From: Pictodentalium vernedei
Taxonomy: Eukaryota > Mollusca > Scaphopoda > Dentaliida > Dentaliidae
Assembly (NCBI GenBank): GCA_031216915.1
Contig: CM062294.1
Span: 160,349,455-160,413,454, forward strand
Direction: 5' to 3'
DNA: 64,000 nt
Below, in pieces: positions 1 through 9,949 of the stretch. The translations under genes were made by a program, and so were the position numbers. Numbering within the stretch: the first letter of the stretch is position 1; each line of letters opens with the position of its first letter. The notes under the pieces were generated by a model. It was not told the DNA's origin. It was given only the letters and a program-made list of their open reading frames with translations, and made no database searches.

Positions 1-3000
1 GAATCACTGTGGTTAGCAAGACACCTACTGTTTATTTCTGGAATACCGGGCTAATTGACCCTTTCATTAACAAGATTTCACACAAACCGATAATAGACTA
101 TAAAGCGTAAAACTACAGAACCCTTTTTGGGAGCCTTATGGAACAAAAGTGGTGCATATTTCAGGGGGCCCGCAGAGCACCACTATGCTTGCCAAGGCAT
201 CTTCTATAAATTTGCAGAATACCAAGCAGATTGCCCCTTTCGCGAAAAATTGATAATAGCCCATATAAGAAAAACATTTCCCTTCCTTTTTTGGGTCGCT
301 TTGGGGACCCAGAAGGGCGGAAAATTTGAGGGGCCCGCACAGAACCACTGTGGTCAGCAAGACACCTACTGTTTATTTCTGGAATACCGAACTAATTGGC
401 CCTTTCGTTAATAAGCTTTCACACAAACCGATAATAGACTATAAAGCATAAAACTACAGAACCCTTTTTGGGAGCCTTATGGAACAAAAGTGGTGCATAT
501 TTTGCAGGGCCCGCAGAGCACCACTATGCTTCCCAAGGCACCTTCTGTAAATTTGGAAAATACCAAGCAGATTGCCCAATTCACTAACGAACAGCCAGAA
601 AAAACTGATAAAAGCCCACATAACAAAAACATTTCCCTTCCTTTTTTGGGTCGCTTTGTGAGCCCATAAGGGTGCAAAATTTGGGGAGGCCGGAGAGAAC
701 CACTGTGGTCTGCAAGACACCTACTGTTTATTTCTGGAATACCGAGTTAATTGGCCCTTTCGTTAACAAGATTTCACACAAACCGATATTTGACTACAAA
801 GCATAAAACTACAGAACCCCTTTTGGGAGCCTTATGGAACAAAAGTGGTGCGTATTTTGATGGGCCCGCACAGCACCACTATGCTTGCGAAGGCATCGTC
901 TATAAATTTGGAGAATACCAAGCAGATTGCCCCATTCGCGAAAGAACAGCGAGAAAAATTGATAATAGCCCATTTTAGAAAAACATTTCCCTTCCTTTTT
1001 TGGGTCGGTTTGGGGACCCAGAAGGGTGCAAAATTTGGGGGGCCCGCACAGAACCACTGTGGTCAGCAGGACACCTACTGTTTTTTTTCTGGACCACCGC
1101 GCTAATTGGCCCTTTCTTTAACAAGATTTCACACAAACCGATAATAGACTATAAAGCATAAAACTACAGAACCCCTTTTGGGAGCCTTATGGAACAAAAG
1201 TGGTGCATATTTTGGAGGGCCCGCAGAGCACCACTATGCTTCCCAAGGCACCTTCTGTAAATTTGGAAAATACCAAGCAGATAGCCCAATTCACTAACGA
1301 ACAGCCAGAAAAACTGATAAAAGCCCACATAACAAAAACATTTCCCTTCCTTTTTGGGGTCGCTTTGTGAACCCAGAAGGGTGCAACATTTGGGGGGGGG
1401 GCCGCAGAGAACTACTGTGGTCAGCAAGACACCTACTGTTTATTTCTGGAATACCGAGCTAATTGACCCTTTTTCTAACAAGATTTCACACAAACTGATA
1501 ACAGACTATAAAGCAGAAAACTACAGAACCCTTTTTGGGAGCCTTATGGAACAAAAGTGGTGCATATATTGGCGGGCCCGCAGAGCACCAGTCTGCTTCC
1601 CATGGCATCTTCTGTAAATTTGAAGAATACCAAGCAGATTGCGCCATTCGCTAACGAACAGCGAGAAAAACTGATATTAGCTCATGTAACAAAAACACTT
1701 CCCTTCATTTTTGGGGTCGCTTTATGGACCCAGAAGGGCGCAAAATTTTGGGGGGGCACAGAACCACTGTAGTTAGCAAGACACCTACTGTTTATTTCTG
1801 GAATACCGAGCTAATTGGACCTTTCATTAACAGGATTTCACACAAACCGATAATAGACTATAAAGCATAAAACTACAGAACACTTTTTGGGAATCTTATG
1901 GAACAAAAGTGTTGCATATTTTTTTTTGGGGGGGGGGGGGGGGCGCAGAGCACCACTATGCTTGCCAAGGCGTCTTCTATAAATTTGGAGAATACCAAGC
2001 AGATTGCCCCATTCGCGAAAGAACAGCGAGAAGAATTGATAATAGCCCATATAACAAAAACATGTTCCTTCCTTTTTTGGGTGGCTTTGTGGGCTCAGAA
2101 GGTTGCAAAATTTGGGGGGCCCGCAGAGAATCCCTTTGGTCAGCAACACAGCTACGGTTTATTTCTAAAATACCGAGCTAATTGGCCCTTTCATTAACAA
2201 GATCTTACACAAACCGATAACAGACTATAAACCATAAATCTACAGAACCCTTTTTGGGAGCCTTATGGAACAAAAGTGGTGCATATGTTGGGGGGCCTGC
2301 AGAGCACCACTATGCTTCTCAAGGCAGCTTCTGTAAATTTGGAGAATACCAAGCAGATTGCCCTATTCGCTAACGAACAGCGTGAAAAACTGATAACAGC
2401 CCACATAACAAAAGCATTTCCCTTCCTTTTTTGGGTCGCTTTGTGGGCCCAGAAGGGAGCAAAATTTGAGGGTCCCGCACAGGACCACTGTGGTTAGCAA
2501 GACACCTACTGTTTATTTCTGGATTACCGAGTGAATTGACCCTTTCATTAACAAGATTTCACACACACTGATATTAGTCTATAAAGCATAAAACTACAGA
2601 ACTCTTTTGGGGAGCCTTATGGAACAAAAGTGGTGCATATTTTAGGGGCCCGCCGGGCACCAGTACGCTTCACAGGCACCTTCTTTGAATCTGGAGAATA
2701 CCAAGTAGATTGCACCTTTCGCCAACGAACAGCCAGAAAAACTGCTAAAAACATTTCCCTTCCTTTTTGGGGGTGCTTTGTGGACCCGGAAGGGTGCAAA
2801 ATTGGGGATGGGGTGGGGTTGGGGTGGTGGGAGTGTCCGCACAGAACCACTGTCGTTAGCAAAACACCTACTATTTAGTTCGGAAATACCGGGCTAATTG
2901 ACTCTTTCACAAACAAGATTTTAATCAAACCCATAAAAGATTGTAAATCCAAAAATGGCAGAACCCCTTTTTGGTTCCCAATGGCACAAAAGGGGTGCAT

Positions 3001-3262
3001 ATTTTGGGGCCCTGCAGAGCACCACCATGTTTCCAAAGGCACATCTATGGAATTTGAGAATAGCGAGGAGATTGCCCCTTTCTCTAAAAAAATATCCAGA
3101 AAAAATGATAATAGCCCATATAGCAAAAACATTTCGGTACCATTTTTGTGGGCTTTGTGGCCCCTGAAGTGTTCATATTAGGGGTGTCCGCACAACAAAA
3201 CTGTAGCTACCAATACCCCTACTGTTCATTTTAGGAACATCGAGCTAATTGACTCTTTTGGG
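1..3262 (+). repeat. ~355-bp satellite array, forward orientation, about 9 copies
   Basis: The anchor gagccttatggaacaaaag recurs near 131, 472, 827, 1182, 1539, 1891 (variant), 2258, 2612 and about 2974, giving spacings of 341-367 bp. Each unit also holds the landmarks gagcaccactatgctt, aataccaagcagattg, ccttcctttttt and gacacctactgtttatttc in the same order. Copies near the left edge are very similar; those after about 2600 carry many substitutions, and the last recognisable piece ends at the cgagctaattgactctttt stretch near 3260. The array presumably continues left of the window. Units hold open frames of 60-100 codons on both strands, but these shift and break between copies, so I do not treat them as genes. 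The family name is unknown to me. Confidence 0.95.
1919..1943. repeat. T9-G16 homopolymer inside a satellite unit
   Basis: A run of nine T followed by sixteen G replaces the short T/G run found at this place in sibling units (for example near 1215 and 2290). It is a unit-specific expansion, or a consensus error at a homopolymer. Confidence 0.85.
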
Positions 3263-4689
3263 AGAAGGAGAGGTCGTCTACTCCCACCCCCAATATTTGT
3301 CCAAATATTCAGATAGTTGGACATTTTTCAGGCAAAAATTCCAACAGTTGGAAATTCGAAGCATTGTAGGGACGGAGGACTTTTCCGAATGTGGTATTAC
3401 ATTTCCACGAAAATTCCCACCCGCAGCTTCCACAGATTCTGATCCAACAACGCAAGATTTTCCGACTACTCAGCGGTTCCAAAGTTAATTCACCAACGGT
3501 GGTCATGATGCTTGTTTTGTTCCCTTCTATGTCTAACCTCAAACTTTTATGTTGTAACAAGCATTTAGCAAACCGTTTCTTAAATTATAACAGAAAATGC
3601 AGAAATGCAAACAAATTGGTCAATTTGGTACGCTCAATAGTCATAAGCAGTGCAGTTGATTTATGAAGCCAGTATACAGGGCACAGTATGGGACCTACCT
3701 GCAATGCACTTACAGACTACAGTTTATTTTAGGACCCAAAATGTGCCTCATCCCTCCACCTGTGAGGTCGTATCCTGAAATTTTTTAAGTTACAACCAAA
3801 GTTGAGTTTTCTATGGCTCTGTATTCTAATGAAAGACGAATATAGCCAGACTGAAAATTTTGATTTGTATTTGGTATTATTCAATTATTATCTCACACAT
3901 ATGGTGACAAAAAGGCTGAGTTAGCTAATTCATTACTCATATTTGATATGATTAATTAATAAATTATTGGATGAATACTGATTTTTTCAGCATTCTCCAT
4001 ACATGCACATTCATGTAATTGACACAATGCCTAATGGAGCCAAATAGGGCCTACTTACGGACTGCTGTACCACAAGAAGATGACATTTTGTGCTGTCTTA
4101 AAACCTCAAATTATGTGCATAGATATTTAACTGCAGCCATTTAAAATTCTTGGAAATGCTCTGAGAATGCCCTAAAATCTCTCGGTACAGTCATTCGGAG
4201 TCAGCCTTTTGAAAAATGTGGTGGGTGAGATGGGATGGAGTGAGGGGGACCCCTTTAATCATCCACTCCTAGTTGGATTTTTCATAGATCTACACCGCCC
4301 TCCCCCCCCCCCCCCCCCCCCACCCTCCCACCTCCAATTGAAAACCTAGCTACGTAGCTCTGGGAAGTGTCCTAGCAATCGTATATGCGTCGGGTGTTTT
4401 CTAAAAAAGTTCATTCTAGTCTCAGGGCATGTAAGACTGTGGGCCGTAGACAAAGCGCTGCATACGTCCATGCTATAGGTTAGAGGAGATGCCGCATCGT
4501 TGCGAAATTATAGGCTCGTTATAATGTAGGGGGGTCACAGAGCTCATATTTAGAGCAGGAACAGTCGCGGGCCAAGTCGGTGGCCATCTAAGAGTGGAGG
4601 ATCTAAATAGATAGTACAAGCTCCGGGAGCTTACGAATATTGGCATTCATGTAGACGGTATTGCCTGTTATAGAAGGCAAGCCACACGT
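3263..4689. other. Spacer without recognised gene; contains C20 tract
   Basis: Mostly AT-rich sequence between the decayed end of the satellite and the putative retroelement LTR. Open frames here are under 95 codons and overlap on opposite strands, and I recognise no domain in them. The only structured piece is a pure run of 20 C at 4302-4321 within a C-rich patch. I see no clear inverted or direct repeat in the remainder. Confidence 0.6.
4302..4321. repeat. C20 homopolymer
   Basis: Twenty consecutive C inside a C-rich patch (about 4296-4337). Similar long C or G runs recur across the window. Confidence 0.9.
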
Positions 4690-4710
4690 GTACAGAGTGG
4701 GCTTTGCATG

Positions 4711-4717
4711 TATAAAA
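4711..4717 (+). promoter_or_regulatory. Possible TATA box of the 5' LTR
   Basis: tataaaa lies about 100 bp upstream of the repeated acattccgttacatg motif that may mark the LTR end. Position and motif fit an LTR promoter, but the LTR start is not visible and no second LTR exists for comparison. Confidence 0.3.
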
Positions 4718-4816
4718 ATTAGACTTAGGTAGCTAGAGTGAAACAGCTAACCCTCGAAGTAGCAGCTGTAAGAGTAAAGGCGTCCAGTAAAGTGACAATG
4801 CTTTAGTGGCCTTGCT

Positions 4817-4878
4817 ACATTCCGTTACATGGACTCTGCGACATTCCGTTACATGTTCGTGCGACATTCCGTTACATG
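4817..4878 (+). repeat. Three tandem copies of acattccgttacatg (possible LTR 3' terminus)
   Basis: The 15-mer occurs at 4817-4831, 4841-4855 and 4864-4878, with 8-9 bp spacers (gactctgc-like, ttcgtgc-like). A terminus ending in ...ttaca followed by tgg would suit a retroviral-type LTR end and primer-binding site start. The partner beginning tgtaacgg is not seen upstream, so the LTR assignment is inference; the triplication itself is certain. Confidence 0.6.
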
Positions 4879-5597
4879 TTTGTGAAAAAGCGATCTGAGT
4901 CCAGAGACACAACATTGAGCCGAGAAGATCAAACACCAGTGACTAGGAAGAATCAACCAACGAAAACTGAGAACAAGGGCCCGCAAAGTGACTCAAAACC
5001 TGTGTGGGTGGGGTGTGATTACATTTTGTGTTCCATTCATTGGATTCGATGTAATTAAGTCACAAGTTACTATATTTTTTTAAATGTATTAAAATTGTTA
5101 TTTTCAGTGAAGCCCTGTTAATTGTGCTTTTTGGTGAAAAGTCACTGACCTCTTTAGGATAAGAAACACCCCAACAAAAACGAAGCAGGCGGGTTCGAAT
5201 CGATGAGAGATACGTTCAAGCACCGATTCAGGTGACACTCCTTGAGTCTTGGTCGAATACACGACGTTAATCAATGTCTCTTGGCAACAATCACGCCCGG
5301 TTCCCGAATCAGGTAAAAATTAAAAAGTTAAAAATCAACAGGATCACTCAATGTTAATTTTACTACATTTCGGTTTTCATATTCATACAGGTTGCCTCAA
5401 TACTTTTTTTGTAGTTTTAAAAAGTGGTTTAGTGGGTAATATTTGGTTAAATTAGCTCTTCAATTCGATCGGCGAAATCGAACATAACAGTGGTGGAAAT
5501 TCTAGCAGAAGAATAGGATGCATTGTAGGTAAAGGAATAATTAACCCTTTAAGTCAAAAATATTTTTGTGTGAAATTTTCAGTGATAAATTTCAGAA
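4879..5597 (+). other. Probable retroelement leader, no gene seen
   Basis: AT-rich sequence between the putative LTR end and the gag start. It includes a gggttcgaatc string near 5192 that resembles a tRNA B box, but without a matching A box. No conserved open frame is visible. Interpreted as the 5' untranslated leader of the retroelement by position only. Confidence 0.35.
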
Positions 5598-6181
5598 ATG
5601 GATACCCCAAGCTTGGAAAAGCTAATTAGTATGGGCGAGCTATTGTGCTTTACAGGTTGTGAATTACAAAAAATTAAAATTGTAAAAGAAGAGCAAAAGC
5701 ATGTTAGAGCGTTGGGTTACGTTGGATCGCGAGGAGTCTGGCCGAACGTGAGAAAGAGTTTGACAGAGCTGAAGGAGAAGCTTCGTTAGAGCGAGAAAGA
5801 GCTGAAAGAGAAGCTGCGTTAGAGCGTGAAATGGAGTAGAGAGATGCAGCAGTAAGAGTTGCACAGCGAGAGAAAGATATTCAGGTTGGGCGCGAAAGGT
5901 TCGAAAAGGCGCTTGATGAAGCTGAAAGGGCACGTAAGGAAGCTGAGAAGGCTGTCGAGGAAGCTGGAAGGCAACACGAGAGGGAAATGGAAATTTTGAG
6001 GGCATGGGCACGGTTACCTGAAGCTAATGGTAGACTGGGTGGAGAAAATCCTGGGGAAAACGTGAAGGCACCTTATCCCCAGTTGCATGAGTTCCATGAA
6101 CAGACTGACGACATTGACACTTGCTTACAGAGGTTCGAAAGGTTTGCTTCGACTCGGGGTTGGCCCGATGACGCCTGGGAC

Positions 6182-6200
6182 GGGGGGGGGGGGGGGGGGG
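6182..6200 (+). repeat. G19 tract interrupting gag
   Basis: Nineteen G immediately follow the codons for DDAWD in the capsid-like region, and the reading frame resumes in a different register afterwards. This is an expansion, or an assembly error, inside what was coding sequence. Confidence 0.85.
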
Positions 6201-6696
6201 CTCCAGTCTTCTTTCGCTGCTAACAGGCAAATCGCTACCAGATTTTGTGAGCATGTCTCCTACCCAAGCTAATGATTGCGGTGAGCTGAAAAAAGCTATC
6301 CTCAATAGGTACCAGCTCACCGAGGAGGGGGTCAGAATGAAATTCAGAAAGTGTGAGGCTGGGGAGGGTGTAAGTGTGTACTAGGTTGTGTCATTTCGAC
6401 AGTTGCGTCAAACTATTGGGAAATGAAGAGTCATTTCCCTCCTTGAAGGACCTACTTATCAGGGAGCAATTTGTGTTGTCGTGGACCCTCGAGATGGCAT
6501 TGCCTTTTGAGGAGAAGAAGCAGGGTATGGTGGAAGAAATGACTAGGGTGACCGAGCAGTATTTCGAGGCTGATGGGGAAAGTCTGACAAAAGGTTGGTA
6601 GGGCACGCGTGGGGGTAACGTGGTGCAAAGGCACCTGTAAGAGCCCAACACAGATTCGGGCTGTGGCCCACCGGGTCGCGATTCAAGGCGTTAACT

Positions 6697-6738
6697 TGCT
6701 ACATTTGTGACAAGAAGGGACACCTGGACCGGAACTGT
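6697..6738 (+). pseudogene. gag: CCHC zinc knuckle of gag
   Basis: Read from 6697, the codons give C-Y-I-C-D-K-K-G-H-L-D-R-N-C, an exact C-X2-C-X4-H-X4-C retroviral-type zinc knuckle that binds genomic RNA in active elements. A TAG follows at once (6739-6741). All four metal ligands are intact although the surrounding gag is broken. Confidence 0.9.
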
Positions 6739-6741
6739 TAG

Positions 6742-7002
6742 CAGAAGGCTATGGTTGGAGTCCAGCAAGAATGGGAGGAGAGACCCATCCCCGAAAAACT
6801 GGACAAATGCCAATCAGTCCACTGGGAAGAGATGAGCGGTCGCACTGTGCCAAAGAATTGGGCCCGAAGAGAACCCACTGCGGCGGTGTATAGACGTTGG
6901 ACATCTTAGGTTGGAAGGGGAGGAATACCCATCCGATCAGGAAAAGGGAGAGATGCCAGTATGTCTGGGGTTTATGGGGTGGGGGCAGTCCGTGGGTTGT
7001 GA
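6742..7002 (+). other. gag-protease linker remnant
   Basis: Sequence between the zinc knuckle and the protease motif, with stops in all forward frames and no identifiable domain. By position it is the degraded gag-pol junction. Confidence 0.5.
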
Positions 7003-7257
7003 GACACGGGGTGCAGTAGCGTGGCTGTCAAGCGGGCACTCGTCTGTGACGAACAACTGATTGGACACGATCACATGTGTGTACTCATAGATGGAATGGC
7101 GAGGAGGTTCCCCCTTGCGCGGGTGGGGGTGGACAGCCCATTCGTCATTGGCGAAGTGGAGGCCATGTGTATAGAGGCACCCATCTGTGACTCACCTGAG
7201 GAGGCGTCTGCGGTAGTCACAAGCTGCGAGGGGAAAGCTATCTGGGGAGACAACTGA
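7003..7257 (+). pseudogene. Retropepsin (aspartic protease) pseudogene
   Basis: In frame from 7003 the peptide starts D-T-G-C-S-S, the retropepsin active-site D-T/S-G, and continues about 85 codons (VKRALVC..., FPLARVGVDSPFVIGEVEAM) to a stop at 7255-7257. In an active element this protease dimerises to cut Gag-Pol. A TGA directly precedes the catalytic Asp codon (7000-7002), so the upstream connection is lost. The usual flap and second-strand motifs are only loosely recognisable. It lies between the gag knuckle and the integrase with no RT in between, which supports the Gmr1-like order. Confidence 0.75.
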
Positions 7258-7267
7258 AAACGTCCAC

Positions 7268-8330
7268 GTGGAAGACCGTATGTATGCACAAAAGAAGGAC
7301 TCCACATTTGAGAAGGTTTGGGAGTTGGCGAACAGTAGTGAGCCAATGGCTACAAGGGGTAAGGTTCTATATCCGATGTATGAAGAACAGGAGGGTAGGT
7401 CGAACAGCGAGGTGAAAAAATGGCTCCGGAGAAGTATCCGAAGCAGGTGATGACCCTAGCGCATGAATCGCTAGTGGGAGGGCACCTGGGGTCGAGGACG
7501 CTGGTCGACCGCATCACATCCATTATCCATTGGATTGACATTATAGGGGACGTCGCAAAATGTTGTCAGTCTTGCAACGTATGCTAAAAGACTGCGCCCA
7601 AAGGTAACCTCCCCGGGGTTCCGTTAGGGGAAATGCCTCTAATGAACGAACCGTTTGACAGGGTAAGGGTGAACTTAGTCGGTCCGATTTACACAAGTGT
7701 CGGAAAGGTAAATGGGAAATAGGTATATTCTGACAGCGGCGGATTATACCACAAGGTACCCCGAAGCAATCGCTCTTCCCAAATTTTAGATGGAATGCGT
7801 GACTGAAGTTTTGCTCGAGATGTTCAGCAGGTTGGGTTTCCCAAAGGAAACTCTGGCAGATCAGAGGTCCCAATTCACCTCTGGGATGTTGGAAGAGGTG
7901 TGCCGTTTGGTTGCGTTTAAACAACTATTCACCATCCCCTACAACCCCAAAAGCAAGGGGCTGTGCGGCAGGATCAATGAGAGTCTAAAGGCGATGCTTA
8001 AAAATGTGTCAGGAGAGGCCCAAGGAATCGGTATCTACCAGAGTTCTATTTGACGCGAGGGAATTCCCCAGGCGAGCACATGGTTCTCTCCATTCGAGCT
8101 ACTTTACAACCGAACAGTGAGAGGCACATTGCAAGTACTCAATGACCTTTGGACAGAGGAGGATACAACTCCAGTACGTTATGCATACCAAAATGTGTTG
8201 GGCCTCCGAAACAAGCTGACAGAAAGATTCCACTGGCACGTGAGAGTCTACGTAAAAACCATTGTGACCGCAGAACGAAGCAGAGGAAGTTTGAGGAAGG
8301 TCAGAAGGTAACCGTCTTATTGTCCACCGA
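7268..8330 (+). pseudogene. Integrase pseudogene (HHCC, broken DDE core, C-terminal region)
   Basis: The zinc finger shows His codons at 7462 and 7483 (H-X6-H) and Cys codons at 7564/7573 and 7582 (C-Q-S-C-N-V-C), ended by TAA at 7585 where related elements read on. The core follows: V-N-L-V-G-P-I at 7669-7689, where the first catalytic Asp is Asn (codon 7672-7674); a run containing AADYTTRYPEAIALP (about 7737-7782, stop after); ADQRSQFTS with catalytic Asp at 7859-7861; and GLCGRIN, with Gly at 7967-7969 exactly 35 residues after that Asp, where Glu is expected. Then come FSPFELLYNRTVRG (about 8080-8125) and RKFEEGQKV (about 8286-8312), typical of the Gypsy integrase C-terminal part. Stops and at least two frameshifts plus two lost catalytic residues mean it is inactive. 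Confidence 0.85.
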
Positions 8331-8335
8331 CCAAA

Positions 8336-8979
8336 ATGAGGGAGGAGGTGGAGAAAATGTTGGAGGTGGGAGTCATCGAACATTCCAATTTCCCCTTGTT
8401 TTAACTAAGAAGGACAATTGTTTATGATTTTGTATTGACTTTAGACGACTCAACGACATAGCAAAGTTTGAAAATGAACTCATGGGAAACATGAACGACC
8501 TACTGGCAGGCCAAGTATTTCAGTAAGGTTGAATTGAGCAAGGGCTACTGACAGGCCTCAGTCATATCAGAAGATGGACACATGACTGCATTTACTACTC
8601 CGGACGGCTGTTACAAGTTCTGTAAGCTCCCTTTTGGGATGGCAAACACTGATGCCACTTTTAATAGGAAGATACGGAAGCTGTTGACCAACTTCGAACT
8701 TGGCCAACTATGTGGACGACATCATCTCTAAAACAAAGACATGGGCAGAGTATATGGCAGAGTATAGAGTATATGGCAGATCTTAGGGTGCTGTTTAAGG
8801 GACTCGAGAAGACGGAGGTCACAGTGAAACTCCCAACATGTCAGATAGGACTTAGGACCATCAAGTTTCTCAATCACAAGATTGGTGAAGGCAAGGTTGA
8901 GAGGATCCGCAATGTGCCCCCCCCCCCCCACACACACCATCAGACGAAGTAACAAGTTAGGTCCTTTCTGGGGCTGGTC
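8336..8979 (+). pseudogene. Reverse transcriptase pseudogene, downstream of integrase
   Basis: The segment opens MREEVEKMLEVGVIEHSN (from 8336), the usual N-terminal approach of Ty3/Gypsy RT. A second frame holds FCIDFRRLND (8428-8457) preceded by TGA where Arg is usual. Then come traces of the DLxxGYxQ region (about 8530-8560), the TAFTTPDG-like stretch (about 8586-8610) and FCKLPFGMAN (about 8616-8650). An intact Y-V-D-D active site is at 8709-8720, followed by ADLRVLFKGLEK (about 8776-8810), FLNHKIGEGKVE and, after a C13 tract, V-R-S-F-L-G-L-V (8956-8979). In active elements it copies RNA to cDNA in the capsid. Multiple stops and frameshifts make this copy dead. Only scraps could represent RNase H beyond it. 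Confidence 0.88.
8917..8929 (+). repeat. C13 tract in the RT remnant
   Basis: Thirteen C followed by CA repeats disrupt the RT frame just before the VRSFLGLV motif. Confidence 0.85.
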
Positions 8980-9384
8980 GAGAACCGGGCATGGTCATTA
9001 CTGGGAGAAATAGATCCACGCTACGTGTTCAGGCTATACTCAAAGAGTGTCGCCTGAATCTGTGCCCCGGCCGAAACCTACGACCCTCCATAGGCATGGT
9101 CATGGACGTCTCAGTTGTGATTAGTACGAGGAGACAACCAACGGTAGTTACTTTATTCTCCATTTTCATATACAAGACCCTCACTGATGCATCATGAAAA
9201 GCATGCAAAATTTCCCTTTGAGACAAACTTTTCAAGGGGTAGTTGCCCCATCCCCACTCTTGCCAAGTGTACGTTGATACCTGAGATCATTTTTACACAC
9301 CGGTGCTTTACATGCTATTAAATGTATGTTGGGCTGATTTTGGAAGACAAAAAAAATCACCTCATGAAACATTACGGTACAGAA
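8980..9384 (+). other. Degraded tail of the retroelement, RNase H not confirmed
   Basis: This follows the RT motif without a recognisable domain. A short L-T-D-A-S string near 9180-9195 recalls the start of Gypsy RNase H but stands alone and is followed by TGA. No 3' LTR and no repeat of the acattccgttaca motif is visible. Confidence 0.35.
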
Positions 9385-9480
9385 ATAAACAAGGTGCTGC
9401 TCTACGGGCCCCAAAAATACGCACTCATGTTTGCCTCAAATCTACCAAAATATTGGTATTCTCAAACTTTATGATAGTGT
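9385..9480 (-). repeat. Scraps of the 355-bp satellite
   Basis: gtgctgctctacgggcccc and aaaatacgcac near 9390-9425, then attggtattctcaaac near 9455-9470, resemble successive landmarks of the reverse-orientation satellite unit. The order is not fully colinear and the match is short, so this is a weak call. Confidence 0.35.
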
Positions 9481-9537
9481 GATTGCTAAGCTGGGCAGTC
9501 CTGTGTGCTGTGCAACATGAACAGGTTTCGTGAGGAG

Positions 9538-9695
9538 CATTGGGGCATACTGGTTAGAGCATTGGACTTTAAACAACAAGGTCGGTGGTTTGACTATGAC
9601 CAGCAGTAACTGCGTCCTTTGGTAAGGCACGTAATCCCCAATGCCCATGTGGTGGCACTGCAGTGCTGTGCACTAAGGAGTACTGAACAGTTATA
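9538..9695 (+). mobile_element. tRNA-headed SINE, 3'-truncated
   Basis: A tRNA-like head carries an A-box-like actggttagagcattgg (about 9549-9565) and a B-box-like ggtggtttgactatgac (about 9583-9600). It is followed by a body (ggcacgtaatccccaatgcc, then gtgctgtgcactaagg-like text) that matches the 5' part of the body of the SINEs at 40529-40932 and 58033-58399. The 3' half of the body seen in those copies (the gagaaccaccgagc-side) is missing here. SINEs of this kind are Pol III transcribed and rely on a LINE in trans. This is a SINE head and not a functional tRNA gene. Confidence 0.75.
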
Positions 9696-9949
9696 TCTAT
9701 GATTTCCACTTGCCTTCAACCACCGTTCTTTAAAATAAGCACCATCTTCGGACCACATCACAGCCAAACAAATAATAGCATTTTCTTGCATTTTCTTGCA
9801 GTGTGCGTTATTATTAGTTTTTTAAACTGCTTGTTCGATGAGAATGTAACCAGTTCGTTATTCTCGAAATTTGTGGCGTGTGGATTTCTAAACAGTGTGC
9901 ACTCTTGTAGTGGCACAATGCCCTAAAAGGAATTACTACCCTCTCTTGC
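9696..9949. other. Unassigned spacer before the reverse satellite array
   Basis: No gene or repeat recognised, apart from a short duplication of cattttcttg near 9778-9799. The satellite resumes as a very degenerate copy near 9950. Confidence 0.5.

Larger units (their letters stand above)
5598..6741 (+). pseudogene. gag: gag pseudogene: coiled coil, SCAN-like capsid, CCHC knuckle
   Basis: The likely original start is the ATG at 5598, giving MDTPSLEKLISMGELLCFTG before a frameshift and a stop at 5787-5789. A second frame (about 5780-6000) is rich in E, R, K and A with heptad-like spacing, a predicted coiled coil, broken by a TAG near 5837. From about 6060 comes a capsid-like region with FERFASTRGW. 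It is broken by a G19 tract (6182-6200), then continues as a segment containing RYQLTEEG (about 6309-6332) and, in another frame, an IREQF/EQYFEA stretch (to about 6585). This arrangement resembles the SCAN-like capsid of Gmr1-type Gypsy elements. A zinc knuckle closes the region. At least three frame changes and several stops make it non-functional. Confidence 0.8.
4690..9230 (+). mobile_element. Decayed Gmr1-like Ty3/Gypsy LTR retrotransposon (gag-PR-IN-RT)
   Basis: On the plus strand, in order: a possible LTR end (to about 4878), an untranslated leader, a gag with coiled coil, SCAN-like capsid and a CCHC zinc knuckle (5598-6741), a retropepsin DTG motif (7003), an HHCC integrase zinc finger (7462-7584), an integrase core and C-terminal domain (7630-8330), and an RT with YVDD (8709-8720) ending in VRSFLGLV (8956-8979). 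Integrase upstream of RT is the known mark of Gmr1-like Ty3/Gypsy elements; ordinary Ty3/Gypsy has RT-RNase H before integrase. Every domain carries stops or frameshifts, a G19 tract interrupts gag, and no 3' LTR or convincing RNase H is visible. The copy is a fossil. Outer borders are estimates. Confidence 0.85.

Noticed and set aside
3249..3666. Overlapping 79-91 codon frames beside the satellite
   Set aside because: Two plus-strand frames and a minus-strand frame overlap, with no domain or codon bias to choose among them.
5185..5330. tRNA-like or primer-binding signal (gggttcgaatc)
   Set aside because: A B-box-like string stands alone without an A box or a cloverleaf, and it is too far from the presumed LTR end to serve as a primer site.
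9180..9200. RNase H start (L-T-D-A-S)
   Set aside because: Five residues followed by a stop, without the other conserved acidic motifs, are too little to call the domain.
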